A DNA stretch of 12,817 nucleotides. It comes from an uncultured Porphyromonas sp. (lineage in GTDB: Bacteria; Bacteroidota; Bacteroidia; Bacteroidales; Porphyromonadaceae). The DNA is taken from assembly GCA_900554935.1 (NCBI GenBank), contig USJF01000026.1, positions 1-12,817 on the forward strand, written 5' to 3'. The notes beneath the pieces are model-generated. The model was not told the origin of the DNA. It ran no database searches and worked only from the letters and a program-made list of their open reading frames with translations. A program made the position numbers and the translations under genes. This document shows, one piece after another, positions 1 through 6,763 of this stretch; the stretch's first letter is position 1, and every line of letters begins with the position of its first letter.

Positions 1-1460
1 CCGATTGCCCCGACTTCGATCCCGACAACTTGAAGTATAGCTGTATTCGCTATATACCAAATGGGGGAGAGGAGGTCACCGCTCCCTCGTGGATAGACCC
101 ACGTACCGGCGAGATTATCGCTTCTTCTCTATTAGTGCCTAATAATATCGAGCAGCTTTTCTACCGGTGGTACTTTACGCAGTCGGCACTTCTCGATCCC
201 TCTATCCGCAATACCCCTTTGCCTAAAGAGCGCCGTGATGCTCTACTCACTTTGGCTATCGCCCAGAAGGTGGGGCATATATTAGGGCTACAAAATAACC
301 TACTTGCTTCTAGTGCCTATCGCACTAAGGACCTACGTGATCCCGCTTTTGTGGCGAAGTATGGTATTTCTCCTAGTATTATGGATCAGGTGCAACTCAA
401 TTATGTGGCTCAGCCCAAGGATGGTGTGCCCTTTGCTGTGGCAGGGGTAGGTCCGTATGATAGGTATGTGGTAGAGTGGTTGTACCGCTATTTCCCTGAG
501 CATGGCGGGGATGTGGCGAAAGATACCGAGGTGCTCCAAGCAATGGTAGATGAGAAGAGCCAAGAGCGTATCTACCAGTATCTCCCCGAGCAGAGCTATG
601 CCCTTGACCCACGAGTTGTGGCGGGGGACCTCGGCGACGATCCTATAGAGAGTAGTACTTTGGCGATCCACAGCCTACAGCAGGTGTCTCACACCTTTCC
701 CTCTTGGATCAAAGATGATGAGGATAGCCGAAAGAAGGACGAACTGGATCTGGCGATCGCACAGCAATTCCACCGCCTCCTCAAGAATGTGATGCACCAG
801 ATTGGTGGCATTGAAGTAAACCCCGCCAAGCCAACTAAGGAGACTCCCCTCTACCGTGTGCTCCCTAAAGAGGTGCAGCGGCGCTCCCTTCGCTGGTGCG
901 TAGATAGGATCAAGGCATTTAAGGACTATGCCAATCATGATCTTGAGCGGATGAGTAGCATCCGTATCAGTTACTACGACCAGCTCTTCGAATTTCTCAT
1001 CAACGACCTCTACAATACCCGTATGAGAGTGCTTACCGCGTCGCACATTGCCCCTGGAAGCTACTCACAGGCCGAGTGGTTTGCCGATATGAGCGACGAA
1101 GTCTTCCGCTCGCTTCGTGAGCACCGCGACCCTACTCATGCCGAGATTTTGCTTCAACGGGGCTTTATCAATCTTGGCGGGGCAGAGGTAAGTGGTACCG
1201 CTATTCCTATCAAGATGATTCCAGCTGCCCTTAAGGCCGATTCCAAAGGTGTCACCTCTTTTGGTGACCCACAGCGTAGCCCTTATCCTATGATTAGGAT
1301 GGAGGATATTGATGAGTCTGGTCTTTACTTTATGATGGCGCTGGAGAAGTTATTGCCCCAGCTAGAGCGAGCTGAGAAAGAGGCAAAGTCGGCAGAGGCG
1401 AAAGCCCATTACTCTGTATTGGTATTCAAGACTAAAAAAGCATTGGCAGTAAAGAAATGA
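1..1460 (+). CDS. Zinc-metalloprotease paralogue (DUF4953-type), C-terminal part, active site degenerate
   Basis: This is the C-terminal part of a secreted zincin-like protein. Its 5' end lies beyond the left edge: the frame is open from base 3 (DCPDFDPDN...), so the TTG at 30 is not the start. It aligns collinearly with the next gene from the DPDN(L/I)K(Y/F)SCIR(Y/F)IP segment to the C-terminus, sharing PSW-DPRTGEI, SIMD (the Met-turn), NYVAQP and DL-DDP. The active site is broken. Where the neighbour has HEIGHTLGLMHN, this protein reads QKVGHILGLQNN (264-299), so the first His is Gln, the catalytic Glu is Lys and the third His is Asn. Only the second His and the Gly remain. The frame has no premature stop and keeps full C-terminal length, which suggests a maintained pseudoenzyme rather than decay. 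Its stop overlaps the next start as ATGA (1457-1460). The function of the inactive form is unknown. Confidence 0.88.
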   Translation, partial: DCPDFDPDNLKYSCIRYIPNGGEEVTAPSWIDPRTGEIIASSLLVPNNIEQLFYRWYFTQSALLDPSIRNTPLPKERRDALLTLAIAQKVGHILGLQNNLLASSAYRTKDLRDPAFVAKYGISPSIMDQVQLNYVAQPKDGVPFAVAGVGPYDRYVVEWLYRYFPEHGGDVAKDTEVLQAMVDEKSQERIYQYLPEQSYALDPRVVAGDLGDDPIESSTLAIHSLQQVSHTFPSWIKDDEDSRKKDELDLAIAQQFHRLLKNVMHQIGGIEVNPAKPTKETPLYRVLPKEVQRRSLRWCVDRIKAFKDYANHDLERMSSIRISYYDQLFEFLINDLYNTRMRVLTASHIAPGSYSQAEWFADMSDEVFRSLREHRDPTHAEILLQRGFINLGGAEVSGTAIPIKMIPAALKADSKGVTSFGDPQRSPYPMIRMEDIDESGLYFMMALEKLLPQLERAEKEAKSAEAKAHYSVLVFKTKKALAVKK

Positions 1461-4066
1461 AAGCTATTTTGATACAGTCCCTTAGGCTCCCCTTTATTCT
1501 ATCCCTTTTCCTTCTGCTAGGAGGGGGAGAAGTCTCGGCTCAGTGGCTCAAGTCAAAGCGTACCTATGCCCAAGAGCAGAGAGAGAAGCAAGAGCAAGAG
1601 AGCAAGCTAACCCCGTATGAGCGTTTCTTTGAGAAGAATAGCCCTAAGAGTAGCGAGGGGGCTTTCTTGAAGCTCCATCAAAAGGAGCAAAAACTCTACA
1701 TGGAGCTACCTGTGCAACAGCTTAGGAAGGAGCTATTGATGGCAGCTACTGTCACGGATGTCTCCAACCCACAACTGGCACTCCCGGGCTTTAAGAATAA
1801 TGGCCCTATACCGATCCAATTTGTGCAGAAAGACAGCCTCATCACAATGGAGGTGGTGAATAGTGACTTGATGTTGGATCAGGCGAATAGTGAGCTTCGT
1901 GAGGAGGTGGCGGGGAGCTACGGTAATGTGACTCTCCATACCTTCAAATTGGTGGGCTACTCTACCGATAGTACTAGTCTGCTCTTTGAGGTGACCGACT
2001 TTTTTCTCCGAGAGCAACGCTTCTTCGATGGGCTGGTGAGCTATGTGGGGTCGTACCGCCTTTCCTCGAGCCCCAATTCCGAGCTCTCTCATATAGAGGA
2101 GATCAAGTCCTTTGAAAATAATGCGGTGGTGAGAGTGGAGCGCTCTGCTATGGTTTCGCTCAGCAATCAGAAGGGGACGGCGCTCAAGGACTATCCCGTC
2201 ACTTACCGCCTTACCTACTCACTCGTGGAGCTCCCCGAGGTGCCTATGGTGCCGCGGCTCAGTGATACTCGTATTGGCTACTTTCTGACGGAGAAAAACA
2301 TTCTGCACAAGGAGAGCGGGCAGATAGAGCCTGTTACTTTCGCACGTCGCTGGAGAGTAGAGCCACTCCACCCAGAACTGATTGCTAGGGGGGAGCTTTC
2401 GGAGGTAAAGCAACCGATTGTTTATTACATTGAAGACACCTTTCCGGATCGCTGGCGTAAAGCGATTAAGGCGGGTGTACTGAGGTGGAATAAGGCTTTT
2501 GAGCGTATTGGACTGAAGGAGGTAGTGCAGGTTAGAGATTTTCCGAAGGACGACCCCGAGTTTGACCCCGACAACATCAAGTTTTCCTGCATCCGTTTTA
2601 TCCCGGTTGGGATCGAAAATGCTATGGGACCATCGTGGTACGACCCTCGCACAGGGGAGATTCTCAATGCCTCGGTGATGGTCTATAGCAATGTGATCAA
2701 GACGCTGAATAACTGGTGCTTTGTGCAGACTGCTCAACTCGACCCTGCGGTCCGCTCCAAGACTCTTCCCGACGACCGCTTTATGGCGGCTTTGGAGTAT
2801 GTAATCGCCCACGAGATAGGGCACACGCTGGGATTGATGCACAATATGGGTGCCTCAAGTGCCTACACGGTGCAGCAACTACGCTCACCGAAGTTTACCA
2901 AGGAGTATGGCACCACACCTAGCATTATGGACTATGCACGCTGGAACTATGTGGCTCAGCCAGAAGATAAGGGGGTGAACCTCAATCCCCCTTTCCTTGG
3001 AGTGTACGACTACTATGCTATTGAGTGGGGGTACAAGTTATTCCCAGAGCTAGGAGGAGACTTCATCAAGGAGAGCAAGGCCTTGCAGGCATTTGTGGCG
3101 AAGCACGAGAGCAACCGTCTCTACAAGTATGGAGCTCAGCAAATGGGTCTTCGGCTCGATCCCTCGTCGATAGAGGAAGATCTGAGTGATGACCCTGTGG
3201 AGGCGGGAGAGCTAGGGCTTCGCAATCTTCGCTTTATCCTCGGCCATCTCGATGAGTGGATTCAGGACGACCCCGATGCCGACCATCGCAATGACCTCTA
3301 CGAGCAGATCCTAGGGCAGGCGTATGGCTATTACACTAATATCTTTGCCTATGTGCCAGGGATTATATTGACGCAATCCTCGGAGCAGTCGGGTATCCCT
3401 CGCTACAAAGTGCTCCCTCGGCAGAAGCAGCGTGCGGCGGCACTCTGGTTGCTCAATAATGTAGCAGACTTCCGAAAGCTAGGAGAGCAAGGGGCGTTGG
3501 GGCATCTGCAGGTGGCCGCGCTCAAGCCTTTTGAGCTGGCAGAGGGAGATATTATGAAGATGGCGATGCTCAATACCAGTAAACTAGCGATCTCCTATTA
3601 CTTCGATCCTACCTCCTACTCGCCTATGGAGTATCTGGAGGATGTCTACAAGCATATTTTCCGTAAGACACTCCAGGGGAGTGAGAGACTCACATCGGGA
3701 GAGCGTCGCTTTCAGGAGATATTTGTGAGGTATCTGATAGCTGCAGGTTCGTATGCCCTGGATAATATCTATCCGGTAGGATTTAAGGGGAATACTGACT
3801 TGGAGCTACAGTTTGCCAAGACTTATCCACAGCTCCGCCCTTCTTGCTACGATGCTTCGGATAGTTTGCTGGGCTTTGGTAAGGACTATGGTATGGTGGA
3901 TCACCTTTGGGCGCAAGCGGTCAATCTGACGACCGATTATACGCTCGACTACACTTTCAAGGTACGGAAGTTGCTGGAGAAGGTGGTGAAAACGACTCAA
4001 GACCCTACGCTCAGGGCACACTACCAACTGCTCCTCAATAGTATTAATCGTAAGCTGGAGAAGTAA
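1457..4066 (+). CDS. Secreted zinc-dependent metalloprotease (DUF5118/DUF5117/DUF4953 family)
   Basis: An 869-residue exported zincin. Residues 1-29 form a signal peptide (hydrophobic LPFILSLFLLLGGG, probable cleavage after VSA or SAQ). The short DUF5118-like segment is near 52-75, the DUF5117-like beta-rich region is roughly 75-290, and the DUF4953 catalytic domain is roughly 330-740. The catalytic motif HEIGHTLGLMH is complete: H452, E453, H456, G459, H462, with Met-turn M491 in SIMD. The SSAY after the third ligand is typical of this family. The protein should degrade peptides or proteins in the periplasm or outside the cell; its substrate cannot be read from sequence. I see no type IX secretion C-terminal domain. 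The start is the ATG that overlaps the upstream paralogue's stop by 4 nt, so the two are probably translationally coupled. A hairpin terminator follows the stop by 18 nt. The domain borders are estimates. Confidence 0.92.
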   Translation: MKAILIQSLRLPFILSLFLLLGGGEVSAQWLKSKRTYAQEQREKQEQESKLTPYERFFEKNSPKSSEGAFLKLHQKEQKLYMELPVQQLRKELLMAATVTDVSNPQLALPGFKNNGPIPIQFVQKDSLITMEVVNSDLMLDQANSELREEVAGSYGNVTLHTFKLVGYSTDSTSLLFEVTDFFLREQRFFDGLVSYVGSYRLSSSPNSELSHIEEIKSFENNAVVRVERSAMVSLSNQKGTALKDYPVTYRLTYSLVELPEVPMVPRLSDTRIGYFLTEKNILHKESGQIEPVTFARRWRVEPLHPELIARGELSEVKQPIVYYIEDTFPDRWRKAIKAGVLRWNKAFERIGLKEVVQVRDFPKDDPEFDPDNIKFSCIRFIPVGIENAMGPSWYDPRTGEILNASVMVYSNVIKTLNNWCFVQTAQLDPAVRSKTLPDDRFMAALEYVIAHEIGHTLGLMHNMGASSAYTVQQLRSPKFTKEYGTTPSIMDYARWNYVAQPEDKGVNLNPPFLGVYDYYAIEWGYKLFPELGGDFIKESKALQAFVAKHESNRLYKYGAQQMGLRLDPSSIEEDLSDDPVEAGELGLRNLRFILGHLDEWIQDDPDADHRNDLYEQILGQAYGYYTNIFAYVPGIILTQSSEQSGIPRYKVLPRQKQRAAALWLLNNVADFRKLGEQGALGHLQVAALKPFELAEGDIMKMAMLNTSKLAISYYFDPTSYSPMEYLEDVYKHIFRKTLQGSERLTSGERRFQEIFVRYLIAAGSYALDNIYPVGFKGNTDLELQFAKTYPQLRPSCYDASDSLLGFGKDYGMVDHLWAQAVNLTTDYTLDYTFKVRKLLEKVVKTTQDPTLRAHYQLLLNSINRKLEK

Positions 4067-4084
4067 AATACCCTTTAATAGGTG

Positions 4085-4131
4085 AAGCGAGGTGCTCTTG
4101 ATAGGTCAAGGGCACCTCGCTTTGCCTTTTT
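4085..4131 (+). terminator. Intrinsic terminator after the metalloprotease pair
   Basis: The arms 4085-4101 and 4106-4122 form a 17-bp stem with one G-U wobble around the 4-nt loop TAGG. It is followed by a T-rich tract (TTTGCCTTTTT). On the minus strand the hairpin is not followed by a T-run, so it best fits the end of the plus-strand metalloprotease operon. Confidence 0.88.
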
Positions 4132-4216
4132 GAAACCGTTGCACGCAGCAGATCGACTTCGCGTAGCAGTCTCCTCAAAGAGCGTTTGCAACCAGTAGAA
4201 ATTCCACTCCGTAGCA

Positions 4217-4251
4217 AAGCAAGTGCCGAGTTACAAACTCCGTACTTGCTT
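4217..4251. repeat. Long imperfect hairpin centred on repeat unit 1
   Basis: The arms AAGCAAGT (4217-4224) and ACTTGCTT (4244-4251) are perfect complements. The GAGTT/AACTC core palindrome sits inside, with a C:C mismatch and a G-U pair between the two. The whole is a 16-position stem around a 3-nt ACA loop. Confidence 0.7.
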
Positions 4252-4320
4252 AGTTACAAACTTAGCCGTCACTGAGTTACAAACTCCGTAAATGCGGAGT
4301 TTGTAACTCGGTGTTCATCC
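4229..4320. repeat. 23-bp-periodic tandem repeat array, four units (locus 1)
   Basis: Four copies of an 11-bp palindromic core start at 4229, 4252, 4275 and 4298, exactly 23 bp apart. The first three cores are AGTTACAAACT. The fourth is the inverted form AGTTTGTAACT. Each core is AGTT-N3-AACT and is followed by 12 bp that are less conserved (CCGTACTTGCTT, TAGCCGTCACTG, CCGTAAATGCGG, CGGTGTTCATCC). The same repeat forms a second array at 9912-10026. The rest of this 318-bp intergenic region (4067-4384) holds the terminator and the candidate leader and tail segments, but no gene. Confidence 0.85.
4270..4313. repeat. 19-bp inverted repeat formed by units 3 and 4
   Basis: The arms 4270-4288 and 4295-4313 pair at 18 of 19 positions, plus one G-U wobble, around the loop TAAATG. 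It arises because unit 4 is inverted relative to unit 3. No T-run follows on either strand, so it is not a canonical terminator. It is still the only strong hairpin downstream of truA on the minus strand and could protect or end that transcript. Confidence 0.75.
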
Positions 4321-4384
4321 CCTCTTATGTGATGTAGAATTGCCCTCCCTCTTGGCGTATCCGTCAGATTATGTGCAACCGGCG

Positions 4385-5167
4385 TTATTTTTTGCTGGCG
4401 AGGAAGAGAGGGTTGAGTAGGAGGTGGGGTGGGTAGGTGACTGATTCGAGACGGAGCCCTGTGGCGGGCGCGGTATTGAATGGGTATTGGTCGTCGGCTT
4501 GCTCTAGGATGGTGGCGAACTCCTCAGGTGTCAGATGCCCGGTGCCGACTTCGAAAAGTGTGCCTACTAGGGCTCGTACCATACTTCGGAGGAATCTATT
4601 GGCAGTGATTCTAAAGACCCACTCTCCTTCGCAATGCTCTTGCCACTCTGCTTGGGTGACGGTGCAGAGGTGGTTGGTGACGTCGGAGTGTTTTTTGGAG
4701 AAGGAGGAGAAGTCGTGCTGTCCGAGGAGCTTTCTTGCCGCCTCGTTCATTTGCTCGAAGTCTAGTGGTGTGGTGACGAGTGTATGGTACTTTCGCCTGA
4801 ATGGGCTGGGGTAGAGGGTGATGTAGTAGCCGTAACTCCTACTGGTGGCGCTGAAGCGTGCGTGGAAGTCGGGAGCTACACGCTGTAGTCGGAGGACGAA
4901 TATATCGGGGGGTAGGAAGCGATTGAGACGGTAGATAGCATCCGGTAGTCTCTCTCCTAGCTCTTGGCTTACGTCGAGATGGGCTATCATAGAGGTAGCG
5001 TGGACACCGGTATCGGTTCGCCCTGCGCCTACTATTTTTATGGGAGTTCGGAGAATGGTGGAGAGGCGCTCTTGTAGCTCTCCTTGTACGGTTCGCCCAT
5101 TGGGTTGTTCTTGCCAACCGACAAAGTCGGTGCCATCGTACTGTAGCTCAATGAGAAATCTACTCAT
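4385..5167 (-). CDS. truA: tRNA pseudouridine(38-40) synthase TruA
   Basis: A 260-residue TruA, close to the usual length. The family enzyme converts uridines 38-40 of the tRNA anticodon stem-loop to pseudouridine in the cytoplasm. The N-terminus LQYDGTDFVGWQ is typical, and the catalytic motif GRTDTGVHA carries the nucleophilic Asp at residue 52. FHARFSATSRSYGYY and the C-terminal FLRSMVRALVGTL are further family signatures. The frame is open 51 codons farther upstream, but that stretch is antisense to nothing recognisable and lies within rlmH. The ATG at 5167, directly before SRFLIELQYDGTDF, is the proper start. It overlaps the end of rlmH by 8 nt (ATGAGTAG), implying translational coupling. 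This is the last gene of the minus-strand cluster. Confidence 0.96.
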   Translation of the reverse strand: MSRFLIELQYDGTDFVGWQEQPNGRTVQGELQERLSTILRTPIKIVGAGRTDTGVHATSMIAHLDVSQELGERLPDAIYRLNRFLPPDIFVLRLQRVAPDFHARFSATSRSYGYYITLYPSPFRRKYHTLVTTPLDFEQMNEAARKLLGQHDFSSFSKKHSDVTNHLCTVTQAEWQEHCEGEWVFRITANRFLRSMVRALVGTLFEVGTGHLTPEEFATILEQADDQYPFNTAPATGLRLESVTYPPHLLLNPLFLASKK

Positions 5168-5636
5168 GGTGATAGGGATGATTGTGGATAATGGTATAGG
5201 CTCTATAGATCTGCTCAAGGAGGAAGAGGCGCACCATCTGGTGATTGAAGGTAAGGCGGCTGAGGGAAAGTCGCTCTGGGTAGGCTTGGTAGATCTCCGT
5301 GGAAAAGCCATAGGGGCCACCGATCACTAGCACTAGTTTGCGTGCTATGGTCATCTGCCACCCCTCCACCATCTTAGCGAGCTGTAGGGAGGTGGGCTCT
5401 TTGCCTCGCTCATCGAGTAGCACTACCTGGTCTTGAGGGCCTATGGATGCTTTTATCAGTCGTCCTTCTTCTTGTTTCTGCTCCTCTTGGCTCAGGCGTT
5501 TTCGATTTTTGAGGTCGGGTAGCTCCTCTACCTCTATCGGCACAAAGCGTGATAGGCGACGCTGGTACTCTTGCATCAGTTGCTGTATCTCTGGGCTGTC
5601 TGTTTTGCCCACGAAGAGTAGTTTGATTCCTTGCAT
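5160..5636 (-). CDS. rlmH: 23S rRNA (pseudouridine-1915-N3) methyltransferase RlmH
   Basis: A 158-residue SPOUT-class methyltransferase. In characterised members it uses S-adenosylmethionine to methylate N3 of pseudouridine 1915 in helix 69 of 23S rRNA on the 70S ribosome. Diagnostic features are VVLLDERGKEPTS (71-83), the knotted SAM-binding loop LVIGGPYGF (103-111) and the C-terminal EQIYRAYTIIHNHPYHHE. Length and C-terminus match E. coli RlmH closely. The ATG overlaps the TAA of the upstream phosphatase-family gene by one base (TAATG), and its own stop lies inside the first codons of truA, so it sits in the middle of a fully overlapping cluster and probably has no promoter of its own. Confidence 0.96.
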   Translation of the reverse strand: MQGIKLLFVGKTDSPEIQQLMQEYQRRLSRFVPIEVEELPDLKNRKRLSQEEQKQEEGRLIKASIGPQDQVVLLDERGKEPTSLQLAKMVEGWQMTIARKLVLVIGGPYGFSTEIYQAYPERLSLSRLTFNHQMVRLFLLEQIYRAYTIIHNHPYHHE

Positions 5637-6763
5637 TAGTCTAAGTCTATGTATATGGGAAGGTGGTCGGAATAGCCCCCGCTGTAGTGGCTTCCTCTAT
5701 AGGTGCGATGGAGGTTTTGACCTCCTTTTGTGTATAGCTGGGGGTGCGAAAAGATCTGCTGAGACCTCGCCTTGAGGAGTGGTTGCTGACCCAGAAATAG
5801 CCCGCCTGAGACGATGATTTGGTCGGGTAGCCAGACTTCTTTGCCGTAGCGGTGTGTCCCTTGCCTTTTATTGTAGAGGGGGTAGGCTAGGTTGTAGAGG
5901 TATTTTGGACGTGGTATGGTGTTTTGCTCTATGCCCCCGGCTCTGAGACTTTGTCGCATGGAGGGGTCGCAGGGGTTGTCGTTGAAGTCGCCCATCACTA
6001 CCACGTGGGGGATGGAATCTTTGTTGAGTAGCTGGTCTATCAGTTTTCGTACCTTGGCATTGACCTGCTTACGCTTCTTTGATGTGGATTGTATGCCACC
6101 ACGTCGGCTTGGATTGTGCATCACGAAAAGCTCCAATCGTTGGCCTGTAGCACGGTGCTCGAGGGTGACCCAAAGTGTATTTCGGCCTGTGCCACTCGCT
6201 TCGTTTGGGGTGCGTGGGTCTTGCCCTAGCGGAAAGTGATCGATAGCTCCGTAGTGCGGGATCTCGTGTGCTTCAATCATTTTGAAGCGCTTCTTATCCC
6301 ACAGGAGTGCTACATCTACGCCTCTAGGATCTGAGCCGTTGGTGACTACGTAATCGTACTCCACTGCACTGAGGGTGGGGTGGGTAACGAGGTCTCTAAT
6401 CACGTCGCTATTCTCCACCTCCACCATGCCAATAATTGAGGGGAAACCCCACTCGCCGATATTGCTGATGACCCAGGCTAGGTGCTCGCACTTGCGTTGG
6501 TAGCGCTGCTTGGTCCAGTGGTAAGTCCCTTCTGGCGTAAAGGCATCATCATCGGTGAGGGGATCATCGATGGTGTCGAATAGATTCTCTACATTATAAA
6601 ACATCATACGCCCGATCGCTTCTTCGCTCCTTGCCCTCTCTTGCGCGGATAGGGGAGGGCCTACAAATGTGCTTAGTAGCCACAAAGCCACCACCAGCAC
6701 GAGGGCTTGTGGTGGCTTTGAATAGCTAGTAGTGGATGGTTCCTTAAGCTTTGCGTGGTGCAT
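5636..6763 (-). CDS. Secreted endonuclease/exonuclease/phosphatase (EEP) family protein
   Basis: A 375-residue exported member of the Mg2+-dependent DNase I/EEP fold. The N-terminus has an unusually long polar stretch (1-19), then a hydrophobic segment (20-35) and a likely cleavage near PLSAQ (41). EEP motifs follow in order: FYNVENLFD (55-63), the metal-ligand Glu in MVEVEN (113-118), PRGVDVALL (146-153), MHNPSRRGG (215-223), GDFNDNP (258-264) and GGYSDHLPI (362-370). All expected catalytic residues are present, so it should be an active phosphodiesterase or phosphatase outside the cytoplasm; the substrate (nucleic acid, phospholipid or sugar phosphate) is not evident. The start at 6763 lies inside the last codons of pepD (20-nt overlap). 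It is kept because the next Met (53) falls after the signal peptide. Its stop overlaps rlmH by one base. Confidence 0.88.
   Translation of the reverse strand: MHHAKLKEPSTTSYSKPPQALVLVVALWLLSTFVGPPLSAQERARSEEAIGRMMFYNVENLFDTIDDPLTDDDAFTPEGTYHWTKQRYQRKCEHLAWVISNIGEWGFPSIIGMVEVENSDVIRDLVTHPTLSAVEYDYVVTNGSDPRGVDVALLWDKKRFKMIEAHEIPHYGAIDHFPLGQDPRTPNEASGTGRNTLWVTLEHRATGQRLELFVMHNPSRRGGIQSTSKKRKQVNAKVRKLIDQLLNKDSIPHVVVMGDFNDNPCDPSMRQSLRAGGIEQNTIPRPKYLYNLAYPLYNKRQGTHRYGKEVWLPDQIIVSGGLFLGQQPLLKARSQQIFSHPQLYTKGGQNLHRTYRGSHYSGGYSDHLPIYIDLD
6683..6720 (-). other. Perfect 12-bp inverted repeat in the signal-peptide coding region of the EEP gene
   Basis: CAAAGCCACCAC (6683-6694) and GTGGTGGCTTTG (6709-6720) are exact complements around a 14-nt loop, and AGC/GCT inside the loop can extend the pairing. 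In the minus-strand mRNA it lies about 44-81 nt after the EEP start codon, coding for the hydrophobic core of the signal peptide. No T-run follows. It may be chance, or it may tune translation or RNA processing between pepD and the downstream genes. Confidence 0.6.

Larger units (their letters stand above)
4138..4379. mobile_element. Candidate MITE-like intergenic element holding a 23-bp repeat array
   Basis: GTTGCAC (4138-4144) and GTGCAAC (4373-4379) form a 7-bp inverted repeat that brackets almost the whole space between the upstream terminator and the end of truA. A second TGCAAC (4187-4192) makes the left 55 bp a sub-unit with its own inverted ends. Inside lies the repeat array at 4229-4320. 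There is no ORF. A 'leader, tandem repeat, tail' build with short inverted ends is what I recall of the BrickBuilt MITEs of P. gingivalis; I could not compare sequences. I did not find a clear target-site duplication. The limits are tentative. Confidence 0.35.

Noticed and set aside
30..32. TTG at 30 as the start of the first protein
   Set aside because: Coding similarity to the downstream paralogue (DFDPDN) continues upstream to the left edge, so the gene begins outside the window.
5160..5200. SCC-type cassette attachment site at the 3' end of rlmH (as in staphylococcal orfX)
   Set aside because: The 3' end of rlmH overlaps truA in an intact core operon. There is no recombinase, cassette or direct repeat nearby.
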